64,000 nt of DNA from UBA8752 sp965657965 (GTDB taxonomy: Bacteria; Bacteroidota; Bacteroidia; Flavobacteriales_D; Sanyastnellaceae). The stretch covers positions 62,001-126,000 of the forward strand of contig CBFHQM010000004.1 of the NCBI GenBank assembly GCA_965657965.1, read 5' to 3'. A program made the position numbers and the translations under genes. Of this stretch, positions 18,618 through 26,693 are shown one piece after another. Positions within the stretch are counted from its first letter, which is position 1, and each line of letters begins with the position of its first letter. Under the pieces are notes generated by a model that had not been told where the DNA came from, ran no database searches, and saw only the letters and a list, made by a program, of their open reading frames with translations.

Positions 18618-19995
18618 GAAATTCAGCGAAGCGCGCGTGAAATTCCGGAATGGTCTCAATGCCTTTGAAGTAATTAAAGACGCCATAGTGCTCATCGGGG
18701 GAGTGGATGGCATCGCTGTCCAAGCCAAAGCCCATCAAGACCGTTTTGAGGCCGAGGATTTTCTCGAAACTGGTTACAATGGGGATGCTGCCACCACCAC
18801 GGAAAGGCACCGGCTTGCGACCAAATGTGGTCTCCATGGCCGCTGCTGCTGCCCGGTATCCGGGATGGTCAATGGGCGTAACCGCTGGATGGGCCCCGTG
18901 CATGATGCTCACTTCGACTTTGCAACTCTCCGGACAGATGGATTCAAAGTGATTCTTGAAGAGTTGGGTGATCTCGTCCGGGTCTTGGTCCGGGACAAGT
19001 CGCATGGAAATCTTGGCGTTGGCCTCGGACGCGATGACCGTCTTGGCTCCCTCACCTGTGTACCCTCCCCAAATGCCATTGACATCCAAGGTTGGTCGGA
19101 TGGACATTCTTTCTGGCGCAGAGTATGCCGGCTCTCCTTCTGTGGCGCCAATGTCGATGCTGGCCTTGTACTCCTCCTCGCTAAACGGCGCTTCGGCCAT
19201 GGCCGCACGCTCTTCCAAAGACAATTCAATCACCTTGTCGTAGAATCCTGGAACGGCAATGCGCTGCTGATCGTCCTTCAAAGAAGCCACGAGCTCACAG
19301 AGAATGTTGATGGGGTTGGGCGCCGCGCCGCCGTATAGGCCACTGTGTAAGTCGCGGTTTGGCCCCACCACTTTGACCTCTACATAACTCAAGCCCCGGA
19401 GCCCCGTGGTGATGCTGGGAATGTCGTTGGCAATGATGCCCGTGTCGCTCACCAAGACCACATCGGCCGCCAAACGCGCCTTGTTCTGCTCGAGGAAATC
19501 GTCCAAGTGGTCCGAACCCACTTCCTCCTCGCCTTCAATCACGAATTTGAGGTTCACCGGCTGATTCCCGGCCTGTACCATGGACTCCAGTGCCTTTACG
19601 TGCATGAACATCTGGCCCTTGTCGTCGCATGCCCCACGGGCGAAAATGGCCCCCTCAGGATGCAAATCTGTTTTGCGAATCACAGGCTCAAATGCCGGTG
19701 ACGTCCACAAGTCAAGCGGGTCTGGTGGCTGCACGTCGTAATGGCCATAAACCAAGACTGTGGGCAATGCGGGATCCACGATACGCTCACCATATACAAC
19801 AGGGTAACCTGGAGTGGTCATGACCTCCACGTTGTTCGCGCCCGCCTTTCGCAGGTGATCGGCCACCGACTCTGCACAACGAATCACATCGTCCTTGTAC
19901 GCAGGGTCAGCACTGATGGAAGGGATGCGGAGCAAATCGAAAAGTTCGTTGAGGAAACGGTCCTTGTTGCCGTTGAGGAAATCCTGTGCAGTCAT
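18607..19995 (-). CDS. M20 family metallopeptidase (dipeptidase)
   Basis: 462 residues. It hydrolyses dipeptides or related acyl-amino acids in the cytosol using a dinuclear zinc site. Visible metal-ligand motifs are YGHYDVQPPDP (His85), GACDDKGQ (Asp124), GEEEVGS (Glu157/158) and SDTG (Asp184). A late histidine in DAIHSPDEH completes the set. The dimerisation insert lies between about residues 200 and 350 and includes the HSGLYGG motif. The length and the VYGHYDVQP signature match the subfamily annotated as dipeptidase, close to CNDP/DapE-like enzymes. No signal peptide is present. It is the first gene of a two-gene unit with the LEA-type lipoprotein. Substrate specificity cannot be read from the sequence. 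Confidence 0.92.
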   Translation of the reverse strand: MTAQDFLNGNKDRFLNELFDLLRIPSISADPAYKDDVIRCAESVADHLRKAGANNVEVMTTPGYPVVYGERIVDPALPTVLVYGHYDVQPPDPLDLWTSPAFEPVIRKTDLHPEGAIFARGACDDKGQMFMHVKALESMVQAGNQPVNLKFVIEGEEEVGSDHLDDFLEQNKARLAADVVLVSDTGIIANDIPSITTGLRGLSYVEVKVVGPNRDLHSGLYGGAAPNPINILCELVASLKDDQQRIAVPGFYDKVIELSLEERAAMAEAPFSEEEYKASIDIGATEGEPAYSAPERMSIRPTLDVNGIWGGYTGEGAKTVIASEANAKISMRLVPDQDPDEITQLFKNHFESICPESCKVEVSIMHGAHPAVTPIDHPGYRAAAAAMETTFGRKPVPFRGGGSIPIVTSFEKILGLKTVLMGFGLDSDAIHSPDEHYGVFNYFKGIETIPEFHARFAEFHAG

Positions 19996-20163
19996 GTCTG
20001 CAAGTTCGCCCCCCGAACGCGCACTTCAAATTCGAGGGGAACCAACGAAATCAATCGGCCAAACCCCTGAGAACCAACGCCCCTTGTGGCCAGAAATAAC
20101 GAAGGGGCCCAAACCCATGCCGCCAGACCACGTGCATCGGTATCTTGGGCCTGCTTTTTGGAA

Positions 20164-21372
20164 ATGACCCAACACGCCAAACCCACCTCGCAAATCCTGC
20201 ACGATGGCCAAGCCATGCGGTTCGATGACACTGCAGTCGCGTTTGCGCACCGTTCAACGAGAGAGTTGAAGCGGGCCCGCTGGATGTTCGGCCTGATTGG
20301 CGCGCCGTGGCTGGTCAAACTGGGCTCGCGGACCATCGACCTGGCCATGACCTTGCGGCTCCCGATTGGATGGGCGCTCAAGCCCGTGTTCGACTATTTC
20401 TGTGGCGGAGAAAACATCCGTGAAAGCCTTTCCACCGCCGACAACTTGTATGCATTTGGCGTTCAAACCATCTTGGATTTTAGTGCCGAAGGCCAAACGG
20501 GTGAACATGCCTTAGACGCTGCAAGGGACGAGATTTTGGCCACCATCCAAGCCGCTGAAGGCGACCCACGGTTTGCCTTTGCCGTCTTTAAAGTCAGCGC
20601 CCTATCCGACAACCACCTTCTCGAAGCCAAAGGCACCTCTGCACAATGGAGCGAGACCGAACAAGCCGCGTGGAAGAAAGTCGAGCAACGCGTCGCCTTG
20701 CTCTGCTCGGAAGCCGCCAATCGAGGGGTCCGCATCATGCTGGATGCGGAAGAGACCTGGCTCCAAGACGCCATTGACGGCCTTGCCGAGGCCATGATGC
20801 GCAAACACAACCAAACGGGTTGCACGGTTTACACCACCGCGCAGATGTACCGGCATGACCGCCTAAACTATGTAATTGGACTCGAAGAAAGCGCGCGGAA
20901 AGAAGGCTGGGTAGCGGGGGTCAAACTCGTTCGGGGAGCCTACATGGAAAAGGAGAGGGAGCGGGCCCAGAATGCTGGACGCCCATCCCCCATTCAACCC
21001 AACAAAGCCGCCACCGACCGGGATTTTAACGCAGCCCTCGATCACGCGCTCAACACGCTCGATCACCTGAACATTGTGTGCGGTACCCACAACGAAACCA
21101 GCACCGCCAAACTTGCCGAAGGCATGGTGGCAAAGGGGCTAGACCCCTCCGATCCTCGGGTCACCTTCGCACAATTGCTCGGCATGAGCGACAACCTGAG
21201 TTTTAACCTGACCCACAAGGGGTTCACCTCGGCCAAATACGTGCCCTACGGGCCTCTTCGCGAAGCCATTCCCTACCTCATTCGACGGGCAGAGGAAAAC
21301 ACCTCTGTGGGCGGACAAACGTCCCGTGAACTCACCCTGATTCGCACCGAAATCAAACGGCGCAAAGGCTAA
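20164..21372 (+). CDS. Proline dehydrogenase
   Basis: 402 residues. FAD-dependent oxidation of proline to pyrroline-5-carboxylate, delivering electrons to the quinone pool. The ATG at 20164 begins MTQHAKPTSQILHD, a normal start for the monofunctional Bacteroidota enzyme; an in-frame start at 20086 would add an unconserved tail. The barrel motifs are present: GVQTILDFSAEG, RIMLDAEETW, VYTTAQMY, GVKLVRGAYMEKERE (strongly diagnostic), CGTHNETS and FAQLLGMSDNLSF, then a terminal YLIRRAEENTS, which carries the substrate-recognition arginines. No P5C dehydrogenase domain is fused. It converges with a small membrane protein gene whose stop lies 3 nt away. A possible -7 box, TATCTTGG, is about 15 nt upstream. 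Confidence 0.95.
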   Translation: MTQHAKPTSQILHDGQAMRFDDTAVAFAHRSTRELKRARWMFGLIGAPWLVKLGSRTIDLAMTLRLPIGWALKPVFDYFCGGENIRESLSTADNLYAFGVQTILDFSAEGQTGEHALDAARDEILATIQAAEGDPRFAFAVFKVSALSDNHLLEAKGTSAQWSETEQAAWKKVEQRVALLCSEAANRGVRIMLDAEETWLQDAIDGLAEAMMRKHNQTGCTVYTTAQMYRHDRLNYVIGLEESARKEGWVAGVKLVRGAYMEKERERAQNAGRPSPIQPNKAATDRDFNAALDHALNTLDHLNIVCGTHNETSTAKLAEGMVAKGLDPSDPRVTFAQLLGMSDNLSFNLTHKGFTSAKYVPYGPLREAIPYLIRRAEENTSVGGQTSRELTLIRTEIKRRKG

Positions 21373-21375
21373 CGT

Positions 21376-21765
21376 TCAATCGCAGTTGCACGCCGCTGTA
21401 TTCACCTCCCAAACCACTGAGCGAACGGTTGTGGTCGAGTCGGTGACGACGAATTCTGCGGAATGACCTTCGGTTGAGATGCGATAAAACTTGCCCGTTC
21501 CCTGCTCGTTTCTCACGTCACTTTCGCCGTATTCGATGTCCCCATCTTCTAGAATGACCCGCAAATCTGCCATGGTAACAGCCCCGCATTGAATCAAGCA
21601 CCGCGTGCGTTCATCGCCCATCAATCCTGGCTCCCCAAGGAATTCACGCACCTGCACATTGGGCAACCACTGCGTGCACGAACGCTGACCAAAAAAGAAC
21701 AGGGCGAGCAACGTCCCGATGAAGATGCCCACCAAATAGCGCCACAACCTTTGCGTGAAGTTCAT
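21376..21765 (-). CDS. DUF4258-like membrane-anchored protein
   Basis: 129 residues with an N-terminal membrane segment (RYLVGIFIGTLLALFFFG) and an extracytoplasmic domain of about 95 residues: CTQWLPNVQVREFLG, ILEDGDIEYGES, KFYRISTEGHSAEFVVT. The arrangement resembles the short DUF4258-type proteins of Flavobacteria. Several cysteines (CLIQC, the terminal CNCD) could bind metal or form disulfides. Function unknown. A CATCTTTG box lies 4 nt before the ATG, and the gene is divergent from the ABC transporter at 21807. Confidence 0.6.
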   Translation of the reverse strand: MNFTQRLWRYLVGIFIGTLLALFFFGQRSCTQWLPNVQVREFLGEPGLMGDERTRCLIQCGAVTMADLRVILEDGDIEYGESDVRNEQGTGKFYRISTEGHSAEFVVTDSTTTVRSVVWEVNTAACNCD

Positions 21766-21806
21766 GCTGCAAAGATGGGCGCGCAGCCATCGTAACTTCC
21801 GCTGTC

Positions 21807-22463
21807 ATGCTCAGAACGCAAGGATTGCGATACAACTATGGTGGAGAAGGCCCCAAAATGGCCTTTCCCGACATCCAACTCGACCGAGGACAGGAGCTGT
21901 TGCTTCTTGGCGCTTCCGGCACCGGGAAAACCACACTGCTGCACTTGATTGCCGGCATGCGGACCCCCAGTGCTGGTCAAGTCGAATTGAACCAAGCGGC
22001 CTTTAGTGGATTGCCTGTAGCCAAACGCGATTTGGCCCGAGGGAAGCACATGGGCATTGTGTTCCAAACGGCCCACTTTGTGCGCAGTTTGAATGTGGCA
22101 GAAAATTTGGCATTGGCCTGTGCATTGGCCGGGCAAGCACCCGACTCCAAACGCATTGCCCAATTGCTCGAAGGGCTCGGCCTCGGACACAAAATTGAAG
22201 CTCGGGTCGACGCACTGTCTGTGGGCGAACAACAACGCGTCTCCATCGCGCGCGCTGTGGTCCACAAACCCGGTCTGATTCTCGCCGACGAGCCCACGAG
22301 TGCGCTCGATGACACCAACACCGAGGTCGTCTTGGACTTGCTGCGCAAGCAGGCCTCCGATGCCGAAGCCGCATTGCTCATCGTGACGCACGACCAACGA
22401 CTCAAAGACCATTTAACCGACCGAGTTGAATTGGCCCCTCACACTTCTTCACCTTCAGCATGA
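21807..22463 (+). CDS. ABC transporter ATP-binding protein (LolD/MacB-like)
   Basis: 218 residues, a single nucleotide-binding domain. Walker A GASGTGKTT is at 35-43, the Q-loop at IVFQ (about 84-87), the signature LSVGEQQR at 137-144, Walker B LILADE at 157-162 and the switch histidine in VTHD. The size and sequence fit the LolD/FtsE/MacB class, which partners FtsX-like permeases; the next gene is exactly that and overlaps by 4 nt (ATGA). It powers the transporter from the cytosolic face. A TAACTTCC element lies shortly before the start. Confidence 0.93.
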   Translation: MLRTQGLRYNYGGEGPKMAFPDIQLDRGQELLLLGASGTGKTTLLHLIAGMRTPSAGQVELNQAAFSGLPVAKRDLARGKHMGIVFQTAHFVRSLNVAENLALACALAGQAPDSKRIAQLLEGLGLGHKIEARVDALSVGEQQRVSIARAVVHKPGLILADEPTSALDDTNTEVVLDLLRKQASDAEAALLIVTHDQRLKDHLTDRVELAPHTSSPSA

Positions 22464-23632
22464 AGCCCGCTCGACTCGCCCGACGCAACGTCCTGGATCG
22501 GCCCTTGGAAACAGGGCTCAGTGTGCTCTTGCTCGCATTTGGTGTGGGCATCATTAGCCTGATGTTCCTGATGCAACGCAGCCTCACCGAAGATTTGGAC
22601 CGCAACATCAAAGACATTGACCTTGTGCTCGGCGCCAAAGGCAGCCCGCTTCAACTGATCTTGGCCAACGTCTACCACGTAGATGTCCCCACGGGCAACA
22701 TCCCTTACGAAGCGGCCAAAAAGGTGATGCGACACCCGTACATCTCCGAGGCCATCCCCCTGGCCTATGGCGACAACTACGAGCTGTTCCGCATCGTCGG
22801 CACTGAATCGAGTTATGCCGAACACTACGGCGCCGAGGTGGCCACTGGAAAAATGTTCGAGGCGCCCTTCGACGTCACGGTGGGTGCGGAAGTGGCGGCC
22901 AAGACTGGATTGTCTTTGGGCGACACTTTCTACAGTGCACACGGCCTAACCGATGGCACGGATGTGCACAGAGACAAGGCGTACAAAGTGGTTGGAATTT
23001 TTGCCGCGACGGGGTCGGTCATTGATCAACTGCTGCTCACGCCCATCGCTTCTGTGTGGGGCGTGCACGAGGATGTGGCCGATGCGGACGAAGAAATCAC
23101 AGCGGTCCTGCTCAAGAAGAAGAACCCATTGGCCATTCTTACCCTGCCCAACCTTCTGCGCGACACCCCAATGCAAGTCGCCCTGCCCGCGATCGAAATG
23201 AACCGACTCACCCAACAGTTTGGCATTGGTATCCGCACACTTCGGGCCGTCGCGCTGCTCATTATGGGCCTCTCTTTCGTGAGCGTATTCATCGCCCTGT
23301 TCGCTTCTCTCCGCGACCGCAAATACGAGTTGGCCCTCATGAGAACCATGGGCGCTCCGCCAAAGCGTCTCTTTACGCTGGTGCTGTTTGAAGGCCTGTG
23401 GATGACCGTGGCCGGCATTGTCGCCGGTTTGATTTTGAGCCGGCTCGGAGTTGTGGTTCTCGCCAATGCACTCAGTGATCAATTTCACTATGACGTAGCC
23501 CAGCTCGCACCGGTCAACGGCGAATACCTGTTGGTCGCAGCGGCTCTGGCCGTGGGGGCCCTTGCCGCCGCCTTGCCTGCCCGCTCCGCCCTTAAAATCG
23601 ACATTTCCAATACATTGGGTCAAGGCCGATGA
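22460..23632 (+). CDS. FtsX/MacB-like ABC transporter permease
   Basis: 390 residues. One N-terminal membrane helix (ETGLSVLLLAFGVGIISLMFL), a large periplasmic domain of the MacB type (about 45-255), and three C-terminal helices (about 263-290, 315-340, 350-375) give the four-helix topology of type VII ABC permeases. These machines move lipoproteins or peptides out of the inner membrane or work mechanically; they are not classic channels. It is coupled to the ATPase by an ATGA overlap. The following gene is DUF3299-like, an association I recall from putative zinc/metal ABC loci in Proteobacteria, but no metal motif here proves that. Family firm, substrate unknown. Confidence 0.9.
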   Translation: MKPARLARRNVLDRPLETGLSVLLLAFGVGIISLMFLMQRSLTEDLDRNIKDIDLVLGAKGSPLQLILANVYHVDVPTGNIPYEAAKKVMRHPYISEAIPLAYGDNYELFRIVGTESSYAEHYGAEVATGKMFEAPFDVTVGAEVAAKTGLSLGDTFYSAHGLTDGTDVHRDKAYKVVGIFAATGSVIDQLLLTPIASVWGVHEDVADADEEITAVLLKKKNPLAILTLPNLLRDTPMQVALPAIEMNRLTQQFGIGIRTLRAVALLIMGLSFVSVFIALFASLRDRKYELALMRTMGAPPKRLFTLVLFEGLWMTVAGIVAGLILSRLGVVVLANALSDQFHYDVAQLAPVNGEYLLVAAALAVGALAAALPARSALKIDISNTLGQGR

Positions 23633-23652
23633 CCAACCTTAGGGATACGCCG

Positions 23653-23660
23653 TAATTTTA
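23653..23660 (+). promoter_or_regulatory. Candidate -7 box TAATTTTA 4 nt before the DUF3299-like start
   Basis: Matches TAnnTTTG except for the last base and sits exactly 4 nt (CTTC) before the ATG at 23665, as at several other genes in the window. The gene might have its own leaderless transcript in addition to readthrough from the ABC genes. Confidence 0.25.
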
Positions 23661-23664
23661 CTTC

Positions 23665-24237
23665 ATGCGCAAGTCTCTGCATCGCACCCTCTACGCCGCA
23701 CTTGGCATCGTTGCCATTGCAGCCATGGACCTGAGCTCGTACTGCCATCCTGATCCCGGATCTCCAGATATGGCTCTGATTGGCGCCGCCAAAGCCGCGG
23801 CACCTGTTGTCACCGACTTGGGGGCGTTCACGCCCATCACATCGGCTGCAGACCATAGAGAGTTGACTTGGGCAGAATTGGCCGACGTCGATTTTAAAGA
23901 TGTCTACCTCGAAGAACTGGACAGCTACTACTGGAAGCCAGAGTTTGGCCCCAAGGTCATGGCCGCAGAAAGCCAAGATGTGTACATCACCGGCTATGTG
24001 ATTCCCGTTGACCTCGACGAGGACTTTTACGTGCTTTCACGCTACCCTTTTGCCAATTGCTTTTTCTGCGGTGGCGCAGGCCCAGAAAGCGTCGTGGATT
24101 TGCGGTTTCTCGACAGTGATCACCGCACGTACCAAACGGACGAGCGGCTGACCTTTCATGGGAACTTGAGCCTCAATGCAGACGACGTCTATCAGATGAA
24201 TTACATCTTGGTAGATGCAGAGGAACACCCCCTCTGA
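23665..24237 (+). CDS. DUF3299-like exported or membrane-anchored protein
   Basis: 190 residues with an N-terminal signal or anchor (LYAALGIVAIAAMDLS). The core contains VYITGYVIPVDLDEDFYVLS, then YPFANCFFCGGAGPES and VVDLRFLD, which resembles DUF3299: a small domain with conserved cysteines that might bind metal. The start is 32 nt after the permease stop, so it is probably in the same unit as the ABC transporter and may be its periplasmic partner or substrate-binding factor. The family is recognised by motif only, at moderate confidence. Metal binding by the FCG cysteines is a guess that fits the context. Confidence 0.65.
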   Translation: MRKSLHRTLYAALGIVAIAAMDLSSYCHPDPGSPDMALIGAAKAAAPVVTDLGAFTPITSAADHRELTWAELADVDFKDVYLEELDSYYWKPEFGPKVMAAESQDVYITGYVIPVDLDEDFYVLSRYPFANCFFCGGAGPESVVDLRFLDSDHRTYQTDERLTFHGNLSLNADDVYQMNYILVDAEEHPL

Positions 24238-24261
24238 CGCTGCCGTCCAAACCCTATTGGA

Positions 24262-24296
24262 CAAAAAAGCCCGGTTTCTCAGAAGAGAAGCCGGGC
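24262..24296 (-). terminator. Intrinsic terminator for the minus-strand small gene
   Basis: Perfect 12-bp stem GCCCGGTTTCTC / GAGAAGCCGGGC (24269-24296) with a 4-nt loop. On the minus strand it is followed by six T residues, so it ends the transcript of the small gene at 24320-24523. Confidence 0.88.
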
Positions 24297-24319
24297 GTGA
24301 AAATCAGAGAAAAAACGTT

Positions 24320-24523
24320 TTAGCCAATCGCCACCTGCTGATGAAAAGCAGTGGAGATGATTTCACCATAACGTTGCCCGAATTGATCGAGGCACCATTG
24401 CATGAGCCGGGGACGGTCTTGCTCTTCCAGTCTTCGGATGCTTTTGGACAATTCCTTGGCAAACAAATGACGGTCGAAGCTAACCTTGGCCAGAATGCGC
24501 TGGCAGTATTCCAACATTTTCAT
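24320..24523 (-). CDS. Small conserved protein (67 aa) of unknown function
   Basis: 67 residues, cytosolic and charged: MKMLEYCQRILAKVSFDRH, then a helical RRLEEQDRPRLMQWCLDQF. I recognise the N-terminal pattern YCxxILxKVSFDxxLFxKE as a small hypothetical family widespread in Bacteroidota, with no known role. It has its own terminator and a good promoter (TTTG-N20-TACTTTG) with a leader of about 47 nt, the best two-part promoter in this window, which supports real and probably strong expression. Confidence 0.75.
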   Translation of the reverse strand: MKMLEYCQRILAKVSFDRHLFAKELSKSIRRLEEQDRPRLMQWCLDQFGQRYGEIISTAFHQQVAIG

Positions 24524-24570
24524 GAAGTAAGGTGTTGTTTTGAGTCACGCGAAAAGCTGAGTCTCGGGCG

Positions 24571-24601
24571 CAAAGTATCGGTTTCTGTTCTCGTAAGCAA
24601 A
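24571..24601 (-). promoter_or_regulatory. Bacteroidota-type promoter of the small protein gene
   Basis: On the minus strand a -33 TTTG (24601-24598) is followed, after exactly 20 nt, by TACTTTG (24577-24571), close to the known pair TTTG / TAnnTTTG. It drives the 67-residue gene with a leader of about 47 nt. Confidence 0.5.
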
Positions 24602-24653
24602 CGCCAATTACAAAGGCGCATTGCCCAATCCCCTTCTTCCCCTTTGGAACCGC

Positions 24654-24661
24654 TATTTTTG
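24654..24661 (+). promoter_or_regulatory. Candidate -7 box TATTTTTG 4 nt before the trhO GTG start
   Basis: Perfect TAnnTTTG match; TGCT separates it from the GTG at 24666. It supports both the GTG start and a leaderless transcript. Confidence 0.45.
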
Positions 24662-24665
24662 TGCT

Positions 24666-25697
24666 GTGGAACGCCCTTTGCATAACCTATTGGACCGGGA
24701 CAGCCTGGTGAACAAGTTGGATCAAGAGTCGCGCGAGCGCACCACCTTGAGCCTTTATCGCTATGCCAAGGTGGCCAATGCGCAGTTTCTTCGGGACCAT
24801 TTGTTTGCCACTTGGCAGCCCCTTGGCGTTTTGGGCCGCATCTATGTGAGCAGCGAGGGCATTAACGCCCAGCTTAGCCTGCCAACGGCCCACCTTGAAG
24901 ACTTCCGTCAGAGTTGCACCAACATCGACTGGTTGGGTGGCGTGCGCTTGAACATCGCCATTGAAGGTGACCCCAAGAGCTTTCTAAAACTGATCATCAA
25001 AGTCCGAGACAAAATTGTTGCCGACGGACTGGACGACGACACCTTTGACGTTACCGATTGTGGCCAGCACGTTTCGGCCAAAGAATTCAACGCCCTCTCC
25101 AATCAAGACGGCACCATTGTCGTGGACATGCGCAATCACTACGAAAGCGAGGTGGGGCATTTCAAAGGGGCCATTCTGCCAGCCGCAGAGACTTTCCGCG
25201 ACGAAATTCAAGAAGTAGAAGACCTGCTCTCAGATCGCAAAGAGAAGAACATCGTGTTGTATTGCACTGGCGGAATCCGTTGTGAGAAAGCCAGCGCCTA
25301 TCTCAAGCACAAAGGGTTTCCCAACGTGCACCAATTGGAGGGCGGCATTATCGAGTACACGCGCCAAGTCAAAAGCGAAGGCTTAAACAACCACTTCAAA
25401 GGCGTCAATTTCGTGTTCGATGAGCGCATGGCTGAACGGGTCAGCGAAGACGTGGTTGCGCAATGCCACCACTGCGGCGAAGCCAATGACGACTTGACCA
25501 ATTGTGTCAACACCGCTTGCAATGTCTTGATGGTGCAGTGCCCAAGTTGTGCAGACAAGCTGAAACACACCTGCAGCGAAGCGTGCATGACCTTTACTGC
25601 TTTGCCAGAAGAAGAACAAAAAGCACTGCGCTCGGGTCAAAAGTCATCCAAGCGCACCTTGAAAGCTCCGGACTCTGCGCGACAAGCAGAGCGCTAA
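24666..25697 (+). CDS. trhO: tRNA uridine(34) 5-hydroxylase, rhodanese-like (TrhO/YceA)
   Basis: 343 residues from a GTG start. TrhO hydroxylates uridine 34 in the wobble position of some tRNAs using oxygen. An N-terminal acylphosphatase-like domain contains GRIYVSSEGINAQLS; the rhodanese domain has FIDMRN-like VDMRNHYESEVGHFKGA, then the catalytic loop CTGGIRC (Cys200 and Cys206); the C-terminal cysteine-rich part has CHHCG and CPSCA. The GTG at 24666 is chosen over a TTG at 24621 because the resulting N-terminus, ERPLHN, aligns with the LHN start of the E. coli protein as I remember it, and because a perfect -7 box ends 4 nt before it. It converges on queG, another wobble-modification gene, with 11 bp between stops. 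Confidence 0.93.
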   Translation: MERPLHNLLDRDSLVNKLDQESRERTTLSLYRYAKVANAQFLRDHLFATWQPLGVLGRIYVSSEGINAQLSLPTAHLEDFRQSCTNIDWLGGVRLNIAIEGDPKSFLKLIIKVRDKIVADGLDDDTFDVTDCGQHVSAKEFNALSNQDGTIVVDMRNHYESEVGHFKGAILPAAETFRDEIQEVEDLLSDRKEKNIVLYCTGGIRCEKASAYLKHKGFPNVHQLEGGIIEYTRQVKSEGLNNHFKGVNFVFDERMAERVSEDVVAQCHHCGEANDDLTNCVNTACNVLMVQCPSCADKLKHTCSEACMTFTALPEEEQKALRSGQKSSKRTLKAPDSARQAER

Positions 25698-25708
25698 TCT
25701 CTGCCCGC

Positions 25709-26686
25709 TCAACTGAGCGATTGGGGTTCTCCAGAATCCGACTCCCTTTCCTTGTCTAAGAAGGCGATGTTCCGCTGAAGACCCGCATAGCCCGTTCGCT
25801 TGACTGGGCTCTTTTTAAAAAGCGCATTGAAGGTCTCCTCTTTCAGGTCCACCCAATCCCGCCGCGTCATCTTCATCAATTCAGGCGACGGATCAAAAGC
25901 TGGCTCATTGTGTGGTTCCGCATGACGGTTCCAAGGGCAGACTTCTTGGCAGATGTCACAACCAAACATCCAGTTCTCAAACTTCCCCGCCATCGGCTCC
26001 GGCAGGTCGTCTCTGAGCTCAATCGTGAAGTAACTAATGCACCGGCTGCCATCGAGCACTTGAGGCTGGATGATTGCCCCTGTTGGACAAGCGTCGATGC
26101 ACCGAGTACACGTGCCGCAATGATCGGTTACCGGCGCGTCTGGCGGCAAGTCCAAATCCACCAAAATCTCCCCCAGAAAAAAATGACTGCCGCCAGATTT
26201 CGTGAGGATTAAACCGTGTTTCCCCACCCAACCTAGACCAGATCGCTTGGCCCATGCCCGCTCCAAAATCGGCGCAGAATCCACGTAAACGCGGCCTGCG
26301 ATTTCCCCCCAATCACGCCGCATCCATTTCAACAGTTCTTTGAGCTTCCACTTCATCACATAGTGGTAGTCCTCGCCGTACGCATACGTGGAAATGCGAG
26401 GTGCGTCCCTGTCCTCCGGCCGCTCCTCCGAATAATGGTTCAACATCAAGCTAATGACCGTGCGTGTCCCCGGCAGCAACAATCGAGGATCCAACCTCTT
26501 GTCAAAATTGCGCTCCATGTAGCTCATTTTTCCATGCCTGCCCTCGGCCAGCCACTGGGTCAAACGAGGCTCTTCCTCCTCAAGCCGCTCTGCCCGCGAA
26601 ATTCCAACCGAGGCAAACCCAAGCTCTGAAGCCCATTCACGTATGCGCTTCACACGCTCTTCTCCCCTGTGAGCCGTTCGCCCCAT
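25709..26686 (-). CDS. queG: Epoxyqueuosine reductase
   Basis: 325 residues from the ATG at 26686. It performs the last step of queuosine synthesis, reducing epoxyqueuosine in tRNA wobble position 34, using cobalamin and two 4Fe-4S clusters. The cluster motifs are CGTCTRCIDACP and CDICQEVCPWN. The upstream core has SYMERNFDKRLDP, YAYGEDYHYVMK and GWVGKHGLIL, typical of the family, including the aspartate-rich active-site region (VYVDSAPILERAWA). A longer in-frame start at 26776 would lie inside ruvB and is rejected; the chosen start is 7 nt after the ruvB stop, so the two form an operon. Confidence 0.95.
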   Translation of the reverse strand: MGRTAHRGEERVKRIREWASELGFASVGISRAERLEEEEPRLTQWLAEGRHGKMSYMERNFDKRLDPRLLLPGTRTVISLMLNHYSEERPEDRDAPRISTYAYGEDYHYVMKWKLKELLKWMRRDWGEIAGRVYVDSAPILERAWAKRSGLGWVGKHGLILTKSGGSHFFLGEILVDLDLPPDAPVTDHCGTCTRCIDACPTGAIIQPQVLDGSRCISYFTIELRDDLPEPMAGKFENWMFGCDICQEVCPWNRHAEPHNEPAFDPSPELMKMTRRDWVDLKEETFNALFKKSPVKRTGYAGLQRNIAFLDKERESDSGEPQSLS

Positions 26687-26693
26687 TTCCGAA

